Below, piece by piece: positions 8,241-17,354 of a stretch of 64,000 nucleotides of DNA (its first letter is position 1; every line of letters begins with the position of its first letter). The stretch comes from an uncultured Sulfitobacter sp. GTDB taxonomy: Bacteria; Pseudomonadota; Alphaproteobacteria; Rhodobacterales; Rhodobacteraceae. The notes beneath the pieces are model-generated. The model searched no databases, had not been told where the DNA came from, and worked only from the letters and a program-made list of their open reading frames with translations. The position numbers were made by a program, and so were the translations under genes. Location of the stretch: contig NZ_CANNBM010000002.1 of assembly GCF_947502895.1 (NCBI RefSeq), positions 62,001-126,000 of the forward strand, written 5' to 3'.

Positions 8241-8921
8241 TTAATTCCCCGCGTTCATATGTGCGACGTCTTTGACGTCATCTTCGGCCTCGTGGCTCAC
8301 GATCAGGCTGGTTGCTTCGCCACGCCAAACGCGGAAAAACGCCTGAATAAATCGAAACAGCAGCAGCGCCATACCAAAGGGCAGCATGGCGTAGGGGATG
8401 AAGCGCGGCAGTTTTTCATAGGTCTCCCCCTCATTCATGATCGGCTCGATCCAGCGCAGCCATTCGGGGAACGGAATATCAATCACTTCGTACCATGCCT
8501 GATCGCGGCTATTGGCAAAACCTGTGGGAAACCAGCGGCCCGTTGTGGCATCAAGACCTGCGAAAGGGGCCCAATAGTCCCACGCACCTTTTAGAACCAG
8601 CGCTGCATATGCGATGCAAACTGCGCCTGCGACAAGCGCCAGAACCTTGCGTGTCGGGGGTGAAAAGAGGTTGATCAGCGCGTCGACCCCCAGCTGTGCA
8701 GTTACTTTGACCGTATAGCTGACCCCGAACAGGACCAGCCATGCAAATAAAAATGTCACCGCTTCCAGCCCCCAGATGAGGCCAGTATTAAAGCCGTAGC
8801 GCAACACGACGTTGATGAAGGTAATGATCGTCATCAGACCCAGCAAAACAGCGATCGCCGTCTCTTCGATCTCGTTGACGATGCGGCCAAGAGCCGTCTT
8901 TGCCACATAGGCATGTGCCAT
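8241..8921 (-). CDS. dctQ: TRAP transporter small permease, DctQ
   Basis: A 226-residue protein with four hydrophobic segments, the first starting near residue 20. It shows the DctQ pattern TFINVVLRYGFNTGLIWGLEAVTFLFAW and VSYTVKVTAQLGVDAL. The loop between TM3 and TM4 is longer than usual (about residues 110-175, including RWFPTGFANSRDQAWYEV). The start is the ATG at 8921 with GGAGTG upstream. It lies between dctP and dctM and is read in the same direction. Confidence 0.93.
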   Translation of the reverse strand: MAHAYVAKTALGRIVNEIEETAIAVLLGLMTIITFINVVLRYGFNTGLIWGLEAVTFLFAWLVLFGVSYTVKVTAQLGVDALINLFSPPTRKVLALVAGAVCIAYAALVLKGAWDYWAPFAGLDATTGRWFPTGFANSRDQAWYEVIDIPFPEWLRWIEPIMNEGETYEKLPRFIPYAMLPFGMALLLFRFIQAFFRVWRGEATSLIVSHEAEDDVKDVAHMNAGN

Positions 8922-9023
8922 GGGGGAACACTCCTGCAAAAGAGAGAGAGGGGGGCGCGCGCAGTTGCGCGTCGGACCACCCCGCCCGACAGATCAGGCG
9001 AGGTGGTTTGATGTCAAAGACGC

Positions 9024-10019
9024 TTAGTGCTTGGCGTTGATCGCCTGCGCTGCGTCGATGTTCTCTTGACCAACATCTTCGCGGAACTGCTCCCAAACGG
9101 GTTTCATCGCTGACACCCAAGCGTCACGTGCTTCCGCGTCCAGTTCGCGTACAACGCCGCCCGCCTCGATGATCGCGGCTTTTGCGGCAGCGTTCACGTT
9201 GGTGGATTCCGCGTTGCGGGCTTCGGTCACTTCGTTGACGATTGTTGTCAGCTGCGTCCGCACATCATCTGGCAGGCCTTCGAACCAATCTGTCGATGTC
9301 ACCAGCATATAATCAATGATGCCGTGGTTGGTCTCGGTGATGCCGTCCTGCACTTCAAAGAACTTCTGGCCATAGATGTTGGACCAGGTGTTTTCCTGTC
9401 CGTCCACAACACCGGTTTGCAGCGCGCCATATACTTCGGAGAAGGCCATCGGCTGGGGCGAGCCGCCCATCGCTGCCATCTGTGCTTTCAGAACGTCAGA
9501 GTTCTGTACGCGGAACTTGAGGCCATCAGCATCGGAGGGCAGGTTCAGCGGTGTGTTGGCCGACATCTGCTTCATGCCATTGTGCCAGAACGCAAGGCCC
9601 AGCAGACCGCGACGTGTCATGGATTCTTTCATCGCCTGACCGGTTTCGGAGTTCTGGAACTCGTCTACAGCATTGATGTTTTTGAACATGAACGGAAGGT
9701 CAAAGATGCGGAACTGCTTGGTGAACTGCTCGAATTTGGACAGCGAAGGCGCAGCCATTTGCACGTCACCTTGCAGGAGTGCTTCCAAAACCTGATCATC
9801 GTTGTACAGCGTGGACTGCGGGAACACTTCCATGCAGGCTTTGCCGTTCATCTCGTCATTGATGCGCTGCTCCAACAGGGAGGCGGCGATGCCTTTAGGG
9901 TGCTTGTCAGTATTGGTGACGTGGCTCAGCTTGATGACGATTTCGCCGTCATCACAGGCAGCGGCAACAGCGCCGGCAGACAGGGTGATGGCCAGAACGG
10001 CCGCGGTTACAAACTTCAT
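9024..10019 (-). CDS. dctP: TRAP substrate-binding protein, DctP family
   Basis: The periplasmic solute receptor of the TRAP system, 331 residues. A signal peptide (MKFVTAAVLAITLSAGAVAA) is followed by the mature protein, with KLSHVTNTDKHPKGIAA, the conserved FRVQNSDVLKAQMAAMGGSP segment holding the carboxylate-binding Arg, and GVVDGQENTW. The ATG at 10019 has GGGAGGAG upstream. The 245-base gap before it (after dctD) holds several palindromes, suggesting that dctPQM has its own regulated promoter. Confidence 0.95.
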   Translation of the reverse strand: MKFVTAAVLAITLSAGAVAAACDDGEIVIKLSHVTNTDKHPKGIAASLLEQRINDEMNGKACMEVFPQSTLYNDDQVLEALLQGDVQMAAPSLSKFEQFTKQFRIFDLPFMFKNINAVDEFQNSETGQAMKESMTRRGLLGLAFWHNGMKQMSANTPLNLPSDADGLKFRVQNSDVLKAQMAAMGGSPQPMAFSEVYGALQTGVVDGQENTWSNIYGQKFFEVQDGITETNHGIIDYMLVTSTDWFEGLPDDVRTQLTTIVNEVTEARNAESTNVNAAAKAAIIEAGGVVRELDAEARDAWVSAMKPVWEQFREDVGQENIDAAQAINAKH

Positions 10020-10191
10020 GGTGTCTCCTCCCAGAGAATTGAACGCAAGGCGGCTTTGCGCCGCTGTGAACATACTTTATGCGGGAATGAGCCTATCGCA
10101 ACCGCCACAATTTACGTCACACGGAAAAAAATATTTTCCATTACTTTCAATAATCTAAACTCGGCACAGCATATGATAGCGCAAACGATAA

Positions 10192-10251
10192 ATTTCGCCC
10201 GTGCGAAATCTCGCACCCCTGCGCCCAAAGCTGTGCGGAAATCCGCACAGC
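10192..10251 (-). promoter_or_regulatory. palindrome cluster upstream of dctP, candidate DctD operators
   Basis: Two 16-bp palindromes share the form GTGCG-N6-CGCAC: one at 10201-10216 and one inside the longer perfect hairpin 10230-10251 (arms GCTGTGCGGA / TCCGCACAGC). Their centres are 32 bp apart, close to three helical turns. A third palindrome (ATTTCGC / GCGAAAT, 10192-10209) overlaps the first. The 10230-10251 hairpin is followed by only three Ts on the minus strand, so it could also end dctD transcripts. No sigma54 -24/-12 element was found between here and dctP. Confidence 0.55.
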
Positions 10252-10264
10252 CACACAGCACGAC

Positions 10265-11494
10265 TCAGCCTCGAAAATCTTCGGGTTTCAGCCCGTAGCG
10301 CGCGCATTTGTCGTAAAAGGTTTTGCGCGGCAACTGCAATGCGCGCGCCGCTTCGGTTGCCTGACCTTGGGCGCGGCGCAATGCCCCCTCGATCAGTGAT
10401 TGTTCGATCTGAGCCATATGGGCAACCAGCCCTATTGTCTCGTCCACTTGCGGGGCCTCGCGCATCCCCATCACAAACCGCATCGCTTCTGTCATCAATG
10501 CACGCGCGTTGCCCGGCCAGTCGCGGGCCATCAGCTCTGCTTCGATCTGCGGGGTGACGGGCGGCGCGTGCTGGCCGCTTTGCTCGGCGGCTTGTGTAAC
10601 ATACCTGCGAAACAGCACGGGAATATCCTCTGGTCGCTCGGCCAGCGCAGGAATGCGCAGCGGCATGACCGTCAGGCGATAATAAAGATCAGTGTTGAAC
10701 CGCCCTGCCTCAAGCTCGGTCGCGAGATCGCGTGTTGTGCCCGCGATCAGGCGTGTTGACGGCATTCCATCCAATACCTCGGCCAAGGCCAGCTGGCTTT
10801 GCGCGGGCAGCATTGTAATCTCGTCGATGAACAGGCTTCCCCCCTCCCCTTCGCCAAACGCTGTGGCAAGGGCGGCGGCGTCCAGATCGCTTGCCGCACG
10901 CTTTAGAAAGGGCCGCTTGGAGCGCGCAGAGCTCAGGTGGATAACCTCTGCAACTTTGGAAATACCTGTGCCCTGCGCTCCTGTAACCAATACCTCGCCG
11001 CTGGCCTGCGCCACACGGCGCACCTGCGCACGCAGCCCTTGCGCCAGATCCGAAGTGCCAAAAATCATCCGCGCTGCCGGATCACCACTCTCGACAAGCT
11101 GGCGCAAAGCGCGGTTTTCCAGCACCAGTGCCCGCGTTCGTAGCGCACGCTCAACCACGGCCAACAGATCTTTGGCAGCGCAGGGCTTTTCCAGAAAATC
11201 AAACGCCCCCTCACCCATCGCCTTTACTGCCATGGGGATATCGCCCTCTCCTGTCAGCAGTATCACTGGTAGATCGCTATCGATCCCGCGGACATGTGCC
11301 AGCAGGTGGAAACCATCGCGCCCCGGCATCCGGATGTCCGACACGATAACACCGTCGAAATCCGCGCTGATATGATCGGCCGCCACCACAAAAGACCCTG
11401 CAGCGATACATGCCAGATCGGCCAGCTCAAGCGTTTGGCTCAGGGCTTCGCGCACCGCGGCATCATCGTCGACCAAAAGAACCGTACTGCTCAT
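10265..11494 (-). CDS. dctD: DctD-type response regulator with degenerate AAA+ domain
   Basis: A 409-residue NtrC-family regulator partnered with DctB. The receiver domain is intact (acidic DDD at 9-11, phosphoacceptor D53 in VSDIRMPG, T81, K103). The AAA+ domain is not: the Walker A equivalent reads GAQGTGISK (172-180), with Ile where the nucleotide-binding Lys should be, and the segment that should carry GAFTGA is deleted between RAASDLDAAAL and the retained Walker B GSLFIDE (219-225). A Fis-type helix-turn-helix ends the protein (LQLPRKTFYDKCARYGL). It therefore probably does not activate sigma54 polymerase. The ATG overlaps the dctB stop by 4 bases. Confidence 0.92.
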   Translation of the reverse strand: MSSTVLLVDDDAAVREALSQTLELADLACIAAGSFVVAADHISADFDGVIVSDIRMPGRDGFHLLAHVRGIDSDLPVILLTGEGDIPMAVKAMGEGAFDFLEKPCAAKDLLAVVERALRTRALVLENRALRQLVESGDPAARMIFGTSDLAQGLRAQVRRVAQASGEVLVTGAQGTGISKVAEVIHLSSARSKRPFLKRAASDLDAAALATAFGEGEGGSLFIDEITMLPAQSQLALAEVLDGMPSTRLIAGTTRDLATELEAGRFNTDLYYRLTVMPLRIPALAERPEDIPVLFRRYVTQAAEQSGQHAPPVTPQIEAELMARDWPGNARALMTEAMRFVMGMREAPQVDETIGLVAHMAQIEQSLIEGALRRAQGQATEAARALQLPRKTFYDKCARYGLKPEDFRG

Positions 11495-13236
11495 GCGGCC
11501 TCCGCCTGTTCGATGGGCAACAGGCTCACGGTGAAACACGCGCCTTGTTCTGTGTTCTGTGCCCTTATCTCGCCCCCAATGCTATGCACAATCGCATAGC
11601 TGATAGACAGGCCAAGCCCGACCCCTTTGGCTGCTCCGATGTCTTTGGTGGAATAAAACGGGTCAAAAACCTGTTCGGGCGCTTTGATCCCGTGACCGGT
11701 ATCCGAAAGCTTCACCAGAATACGTGCGCCTTGAACGATCTCGATGCCGAGACGGCGCTCTGATGCCTCTTCCATCGCGTCCAGCGCATTGCTGATGAGA
11801 TTGATAAAAACCTGCCCCAACCGAACCTCACCACCGCGCACCCAGACGGGAGCCTGCGGGACAGTGTAATCCAGCGTGACGCCCATCGACGCGCGCCGCG
11901 TCTGCGTCAAATCCAGCACCGAAGCCATCACCTCTCCCAAATCAACCTGCACTTGCTGGACAGTTTCTTGTCTGGAGAACGCGCGCAGGTTCTTGATGAT
12001 CCGCGCCATACGCTCCGCCATATCCGATATCCGCGCAAGATTCTCTGCGGCGCGCTGGGGCTTTCCACGTTCCAGAAACTGCACACCATTTTCGGCAAAG
12101 GACTGAACGGCCATAAGCGGCTGGTTTAGTTCATGGCTGATCCCTGCGCTCAGCTGACCCAGTGCGCTCAGCTTGCTGGCCTGAACCAGATCATCCTGCG
12201 CCCTTGCAAGCGCCAACTGTGCCTCTGTTCGCTCGGCGGCTTCGACGCGCAAGGCATCATTGCTGTCACGCAGGGCTTTTGTGCGCGTGCGAACCCGCTC
12301 CTCCAGCTGCGCATTTGCCAGAGTAAGCGTGCGCCGCCGCTCTGTCGCCAGAAACAACAATGCGCCGAAGGCCAGACACAGCGCTGCCACGGCAGCAGCC
12401 TGGGACGCAGCCAAACGGCGCACGGGCGCAATATCCATCAGCACCTCCCCCGTCATTCCAATCACGGGCAGTTGTTGCGTCAGATGCAATGCTTCTTGCG
12501 GCAGGTATGGACCCCAGCCCATCTGCCATATCTCGTGGCGACCCGACCTATGTACCGTTAGCGCTGGCACTTCACCTGTCGGCGGGCGCAAACCCGCTGC
12601 GTCCCTTGGTTTGCGCCAGAAGATCAATTCGGACCGGTTAGATACCTGTACCTGCCCCCGTCCGTCGGTAAAAAATACTGGCGGTGTGTCACCGCGCCAA
12701 GCATAATCGACAGAGGCCAGATCGGTCGAGACCACCAGCGCGCCCAGCACGCCTCCCTGTGGGCCAAAAACAGGAGCGGCGTAGAAGTAGCTGCGTCCGA
12801 CACCTGCATCATGGGGTCCGTACCCGCGCCCGAGAGCACCATTCAGCGCACGGCGCACAAAAGCACCAGCCCCGGCATTGCCTGCGCCATCCTCGGCCGC
12901 CGCCCGTACACGACCCGTACGATCAACAACCATCACATCAAGCGCCGCCGCCCGATCCGCAACAGCGCGCAACAGCGCACGGTCATCCGGAACGGCACCC
13001 TGCTGTAGAACCTGTACAACTTGCGGATGATCAGCCATCACAACTGCCAGATCGCGGTAGCGTTGCAGCTGCCCCACCAAACGGTCACTGGCCAGCGCCA
13101 GATCCGCGCTGCCCCGTGCAGACAGCTGCGCCATGCCATGCTGCACCGCATAGCGCCATACCACCGAGGACAGCACCGCCACGCCAATCAAAAATACCAC
13201 AATGCCAAGGCCACGCGGGCCGAACTTCAATCTCAT
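11491..13236 (-). CDS. dctB: DctB-type sensor histidine kinase
   Basis: A 581-residue membrane sensor. Two membrane segments (about residues 10-28 and 277-297) flank a periplasmic double-PAS-like sensing domain with the DctB-type GRSYFYAAPVFGPQGGVLGALVVS segment. A coiled coil (300-350) leads to the H-box SAGISHELNQPL with phosphorylated H368, then the N-box NLISNALDAMEE and the G boxes DTGHGI and GVGLGLSISYAIV. It presumably senses external dicarboxylates and phosphorylates the overlapping dctD product. The start ATG at 13236 gives a short cytoplasmic N-tail; its ribosome binding site is weak. Confidence 0.93.
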   Translation of the reverse strand: MRLKFGPRGLGIVVFLIGVAVLSSVVWRYAVQHGMAQLSARGSADLALASDRLVGQLQRYRDLAVVMADHPQVVQVLQQGAVPDDRALLRAVADRAAALDVMVVDRTGRVRAAAEDGAGNAGAGAFVRRALNGALGRGYGPHDAGVGRSYFYAAPVFGPQGGVLGALVVSTDLASVDYAWRGDTPPVFFTDGRGQVQVSNRSELIFWRKPRDAAGLRPPTGEVPALTVHRSGRHEIWQMGWGPYLPQEALHLTQQLPVIGMTGEVLMDIAPVRRLAASQAAAVAALCLAFGALLFLATERRRTLTLANAQLEERVRTRTKALRDSNDALRVEAAERTEAQLALARAQDDLVQASKLSALGQLSAGISHELNQPLMAVQSFAENGVQFLERGKPQRAAENLARISDMAERMARIIKNLRAFSRQETVQQVQVDLGEVMASVLDLTQTRRASMGVTLDYTVPQAPVWVRGGEVRLGQVFINLISNALDAMEEASERRLGIEIVQGARILVKLSDTGHGIKAPEQVFDPFYSTKDIGAAKGVGLGLSISYAIVHSIGGEIRAQNTEQGACFTVSLLPIEQAEAA

Positions 13237-13376
13237 GTTGTGCAGATTATGCCGCTGATGCGGCCTTGGCCAGCACAACTACAAGAACATCCCAGCGCAG
13301 CAGATGGCTCACATTAACCTCGGGCGCCCGTAGAACGGAATGCGCGCAGCGCCCTTCGGGATCACACCTGTGCAAG

Positions 13377-13838
13377 CTAAAGCGGCAGCATTGTCGTTGA
13401 TTTGATCTGCTCCATCGACAAAAGAGCTGTGACATTGTGCACGCGGACCTCAGAAATCAGGGCTTGGTAGAAACGGTCATAGGCGCGCGCATTTTCCACA
13501 CGGACCTTCAGGATATAGTCGATGTCCCCCGCCAGTCGGTGCGCTTCTTGCACTTCGGGGCGGTCTTGCAAGGCTTTGAGGAATTTTGCCTGCCAGTCGG
13601 CTTCATGCTCCGATGTGCGGATCAGCACGAAAAAACATGCTTCGAACCCTAACGCCTCGGCATCCAGAACCACCGTCTGCTGCCCGATCACACCCGCCTC
13701 ACGCAGTTTCCGAATCCGGTTCCACACCGGCGTCTTGCTAGAGCCTACCTCGCGCGCAATATCATCCAGCGAGCGGCTTGCGTCGCGTTGCAGCGCCGCC
13801 AGAATTTTCCTGTCTATGTCATCAATTCGGACACTCAT
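13377..13838 (-). CDS. Lrp/AsnC family transcriptional regulator
   Basis: A 153-residue regulator: an N-terminal AsnC-type helix-turn-helix (IDDIDRKILAALQRDASRSLDDIAREVGSSKTPVWNRIRKL) and a C-terminal RAM-type ligand domain (EAHRLAGDIDYILKVRV). It is divergent from the cysG-cysI operon, an arrangement common in this family of bacteria, so it likely controls sulfur assimilation or responds to a sulfur amino acid. The target and ligand are inferred from position. GGGAGTG lies upstream of the ATG at 13838. Confidence 0.9.
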   Translation of the reverse strand: MSVRIDDIDRKILAALQRDASRSLDDIAREVGSSKTPVWNRIRKLREAGVIGQQTVVLDAEALGFEACFFVLIRTSEHEADWQAKFLKALQDRPEVQEAHRLAGDIDYILKVRVENARAYDRFYQALISEVRVHNVTALLSMEQIKSTTMLPL

Positions 13839-13888
13839 TCTACGCACTCCCGATTTCCAGACCGCCTGTTCCGATCTCCGCCACAGAT

Positions 13889-13902
13889 AGAACATGCGTT
13901 CT
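13889..13902. promoter_or_regulatory. palindrome in the lrp-cysG divergent promoter region
   Basis: AGAAC-atgc-GTTCT is a perfect 5-bp inverted repeat with a 4-nt spacer, and a further AGAAC half site lies at 13930. It sits between the divergent starts and is a plausible site for the Lrp-type regulator. A TATATT at 13943-13948 could be the cysG -10 box. Confidence 0.35.
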
Positions 13903-13978
13903 TACTTGGCCAGCCATATGGCGCACAATCAGAACTTTATCCTATATTGAAGGCTACACAGCAGAGGATATTGCCCAC

Positions 13979-15376
13979 ATGGACCACTTTCCCATCTTCC
14001 TAAGCACCCAGACCGCCCGCATTATTGTATCGGGTGGCGGCGATGCGGCCATGGCCAAGCTGCGCATCTTGATGAAATCCTCTGCCAAGATCACTGTTTT
14101 CGCCGCCGACCCCGCGACCGAGATCGAGCAATGGCATCATGCTGGCCGTCTCACTCTGGTTACCCGCGCGATGGATTATGGCGACGCGCTCTGTGCCAAA
14201 TTGTTCTATGGCGCGAACGAGGATGCAGCCGAGGATGCACGCACCGCGCATCTGGCGCTAACCTGTGGGGCGCTGGTCAATATCGTCGATAATCTGGAAG
14301 ACAGCCAGTTTATCACGCCCGCAATTGTTGACCGAGACCCCGTGACCATCGCCATCGGAACCGAGGGCGCCGCCCCCGTTCTGGCCCGTGCGATCAAGGC
14401 TGATCTGGAAGAGCGGTTGCCGCAATCGCTCGGCGTGCTGGCCCGCATCGGCAAGACGTTCCGCAAAGCGTCTTATGCCTTGCCTTTTGGCCGCCCGCGC
14501 CGCGATTTCTGGCGCGAGTATTATTTCAACACTGGCCCACAGGCCTTTGCAGAGGGCGAGGCAAACGTCCTGCCCGCGCTGCACAGCTTGCTCGACACCC
14601 ATCTGACCAAACCCGCGCGCGCGGGCCATGTGGCGTTTGTCGGTGGCGGCCCGGGTGATCCGGAGTTGCTGACCCTCAAAGCGCGCCGCGCGCTGGATGA
14701 AGCGGATGTGGTCATCTACGACCGCCTCATAACGCCCGAAATTCTGGAGCTGGCACGACGCGAAGCAACACTGATCGACGTAGGCAAGGAAGGCTTTGGC
14801 CATTCGACCCCGCAGGAATACATCAATGCCTTGTTGGTCGAGCATGCGCAGGCAGGCGCGCAGGTTGTACGGCTTAAATCCGGCGATGCCACGATCTTTG
14901 GCCGTCTGGATGAAGAAATTGACGCTGTGGATGCCCATAACATCGGCTGGCACATCGTGCCTGGCATTACCTCCGCCTCTGCCGCTGTGGCAGCCCTCGG
15001 CCAGAGCTTTACCAAGCGCGGGCGCAATGCCTCTGTACGGTTTTTGACAGGCCACGACACGCGCGGCTTTGCCGACCACGACTGGACGACGCTGGCCCGT
15101 CAGGGCGAGGTTGCGGCGATCTATATGGGCAAGAAATCGGCCCGCTTTATTCAGGGGCGTCTGCTGATGCACGGGGCTGACCGTCACACACCGGTTACCC
15201 TGATCGAAAACGCATCGCGCCCCGACCAGCGTGTAATCGAAACCACGCTAGATGCGCTGCCCGCCGCGCTGCAGGCCGCACAACTCAGCGGCCCTGCCCT
15301 GACCTTTCTGGGTCTTGCACCGCGCGCGGCTCTGGCTGCCGCCCCTGCCATTCCCCGCCTTGAGGAGCTTGCATAA
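13979..15376 (+). CDS. cysG: siroheme synthase (multifunctional CysG)
   Basis: Makes sirohaem for the sulfite reductase encoded two genes downstream. The 465-residue protein joins two modules. The N-terminal part (about 1-205) is the NAD-dependent precorrin-2 dehydrogenase/ferrochelatase, with the nucleotide-binding VSGGGDAAMAKL. The C-terminal part is uroporphyrinogen-III C-methyltransferase, with VGGGPGDPELLTLKA, YDRLI, RLKSGDATIFGR and PGITSASAA. The ATG at 13979 has AGAGGA upstream. The stop overlaps the next start as TAATG, the first in a chain of overlaps through the operon. Confidence 0.96.
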   Translation: MDHFPIFLSTQTARIIVSGGGDAAMAKLRILMKSSAKITVFAADPATEIEQWHHAGRLTLVTRAMDYGDALCAKLFYGANEDAAEDARTAHLALTCGALVNIVDNLEDSQFITPAIVDRDPVTIAIGTEGAAPVLARAIKADLEERLPQSLGVLARIGKTFRKASYALPFGRPRRDFWREYYFNTGPQAFAEGEANVLPALHSLLDTHLTKPARAGHVAFVGGGPGDPELLTLKARRALDEADVVIYDRLITPEILELARREATLIDVGKEGFGHSTPQEYINALLVEHAQAGAQVVRLKSGDATIFGRLDEEIDAVDAHNIGWHIVPGITSASAAVAALGQSFTKRGRNASVRFLTGHDTRGFADHDWTTLARQGEVAAIYMGKKSARFIQGRLLMHGADRHTPVTLIENASRPDQRVIETTLDALPAALQAAQLSGPALTFLGLAPRAALAAAPAIPRLEELA

Positions 15377-15690
15377 TGCCCAAATCATTTCAGCCATCCG
15401 TCATCACCGCTAATGCTTTGCTTGAGGGCGATGTTGTCTATTTGAGTGGCGACGCATGGGTCCGCCAATTGGAGGATGCCGAGGTGTTCCACGATGAAGC
15501 AGACGCGCAGATCCGTCTACTCGAGGCCAGCGCGCGCGTCTCCGAGGTGGTCGGCGTCTACCTAAGCCCCGTCAATACGGCACAAGGTGAGATCAGAACC
15601 ACACATTTCCGCGAGACGTTCCGCGCCACTGGCCCGTCCAACTATGCCTCGCATGGCAAGCAAGCCCAGCCCAAGAGAGAGACAGCATAA
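15376..15690 (+). CDS. DUF2849 protein of the sulfite reductase operon
   Basis: A 104-residue soluble protein of unknown function with the family features FQPSVITANALLEGDVVYL and EGEIRTTHFRETFRATGPS-like C-terminus (here QGEIRTTHFRETF). DUF2849 genes are found almost exclusively between cysG and cysI in alphaproteobacteria, so a part in sulfite reductase assembly or electron supply is a fair guess. It overlaps both neighbours by one base (TAATG on each side). Confidence 0.88.
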   Translation: MPKSFQPSVITANALLEGDVVYLSGDAWVRQLEDAEVFHDEADAQIRLLEASARVSEVVGVYLSPVNTAQGEIRTTHFRETFRATGPSNYASHGKQAQPKRETA

Positions 15691-17354
15691 TGTACGCCTA
15701 TACCGATTTTGACGCGAATTTTCTGGCCGAGCGTAACGCACAGTTCCGCGCGCAGGTTGAACGCCGCATTGATGGCTCCTTAACCGAGGATGAGTTCAAG
15801 CCCCTGCGCCTGATGAATGGCCTATACCTGCAATTGCACGCTTACATGCTGCGCGTCGCCATTCCCTACGGCACACTCAACAGCCGTCAGATGCACAAGC
15901 TGGCCGATATCGCTGACAAGTGGGACAAGGGCTATGGTCATTTCACTACCCGTCAAAACATCCAGTATAACTGGCCCGAATTGCGCGATGTGCCCGACAT
16001 GCTGGATGCGCTGGCCGAGGTCGATATGCACGCCATCCAGACTTCGGGCAATACCATCCGAAATGTGACTGCCGACCATTTTGCAGGCGCAGCAGCAGAC
16101 GAAATCGCTGATCCGCGCCCCGTAGCCGAGCTGATCCGCCAATGGTCTACAGACCACCCCGAGTTCCAGTTCCTGCCGCGCAAATTCAAGGTCGCCGTAT
16201 CAGGTGCTGCCCATGATCGCGCTGTGCTGAAAGCCCATGACATCGGCCTGCGCATTGTAGAGCGGGACGGCACGCGTGGTTATGAGGTGATCGTGGGCGG
16301 TGGCCTTGGCCGCACGCCGATGATCGGCAAGGTGCTGTATGATTTTGTTGCCTCCGACGATCTGCTGCCCACGCTGGAAGCGATTGTGTCAGTCTATAAC
16401 CTGCTGGGCCGCCGAGATAATAAATACAAGGCGCGGATCAAGATCACCGTACATGAACACGGCATCGACGATATTCGCGCCCGCGTTGGTGCCCGCTATG
16501 CCCTGATCCGCCCGCAGTTCACAGGCGTTGACCAACAGATGCTGGCCCGTATCGAAGCTGATTTTGCCGCGCCCCGCTTTGCCGCCAAATCTGTAGGCGC
16601 TTATGAAGCGGCCTATACCAACGATCCGGTCTTCCGTGCCTGGGCCGATACCAACCTCGCCGATCACCGCGCAGCGGGCTATGCGATTGTGTCCATATCA
16701 CTGAAGGCACACGGTGCCACACCGGGGGATGCGACATCGGACCAGATGCGTGTGATGGCGCAACTGGCTGCGGAATACGGCCATGATGAATTGCGTATCA
16801 GCCATGAGCAGAACGTGATCTTGCCGCATGTACACCGCGCCGATCTGCCTGCCGTTCACGCGCGCCTGAAAGACGCAGGCCTTGGCACCTCTAATATCGG
16901 TCTGATCTCTGATATTATCGCTTGCCCAGGTATGGACTATTGCGCGCTGGCGACGGCCCGCTCCATCCCGATCGCACAGGAAATCGCGATCCGCTTTGAT
17001 GAATTGAAGCTGGAACATGAAGTGGGACCGCTCAAGATCAAGATATCGGGCTGCATCAATGCCTGCGGGCATCACCATGTAGGCCATATCGGCATCCTTG
17101 GGCTCGACCGTGCGGGCGTGGAAAGCTACCAGATCACGCTGGGCGGTGACGGCACAGAAGACGCTGCCATCGGCGAACGTGCAGGCCCCGGATTTTCAGC
17201 CGATGAAATCATCCCCGCAATCGAGCGTATCGTGTTGGCCTATCTTGAGCTGCGCCATGCGCCCGCCGAGACATTTCTGGATGCCTACCGGCGCCTCGGC
17301 TTGGCCCCGTTCAAGGCGGCCCTCTACCCCGAGGCAAAAGCAGATGCCGCTTGA
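15690..17354 (+). CDS. cysI: assimilatory nitrite/sulfite reductase haemoprotein subunit
   Basis: Reduces sulfite to sulfide with six electrons, using sirohaem and a [4Fe-4S] cluster. The protein has 554 residues with the two ferredoxin-like halves of the family. The cluster/sirohaem cysteines are C412 and C418 (CPGMDYC) and C455 and C459 (GCINACGHHHVGHIGIL). Both halves carry the paired HFTTRQNIQYNW- and SHEQNVILPHV-type segments. It sits with the sirohaem synthase and an APS reductase, which supports sulfite rather than nitrite as substrate. The end overlaps cysH by 11 bases. Confidence 0.95.
   Translation: MYAYTDFDANFLAERNAQFRAQVERRIDGSLTEDEFKPLRLMNGLYLQLHAYMLRVAIPYGTLNSRQMHKLADIADKWDKGYGHFTTRQNIQYNWPELRDVPDMLDALAEVDMHAIQTSGNTIRNVTADHFAGAAADEIADPRPVAELIRQWSTDHPEFQFLPRKFKVAVSGAAHDRAVLKAHDIGLRIVERDGTRGYEVIVGGGLGRTPMIGKVLYDFVASDDLLPTLEAIVSVYNLLGRRDNKYKARIKITVHEHGIDDIRARVGARYALIRPQFTGVDQQMLARIEADFAAPRFAAKSVGAYEAAYTNDPVFRAWADTNLADHRAAGYAIVSISLKAHGATPGDATSDQMRVMAQLAAEYGHDELRISHEQNVILPHVHRADLPAVHARLKDAGLGTSNIGLISDIIACPGMDYCALATARSIPIAQEIAIRFDELKLEHEVGPLKIKISGCINACGHHHVGHIGILGLDRAGVESYQITLGGDGTEDAAIGERAGPGFSADEIIPAIERIVLAYLELRHAPAETFLDAYRRLGLAPFKAALYPEAKADAA

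Noticed and set aside
10020..10264. Possible sigma54 promoter for dctP
   Set aside because: The only TGGC and TTGC elements on the minus strand (within GTGGCGGTTGCG) are far too close together for a -24/-12 pair.
12684..13400. 238-codon plus-strand frame opposite dctB
   Set aside because: Pro/His/Arg-rich shadow without start signal or family features.
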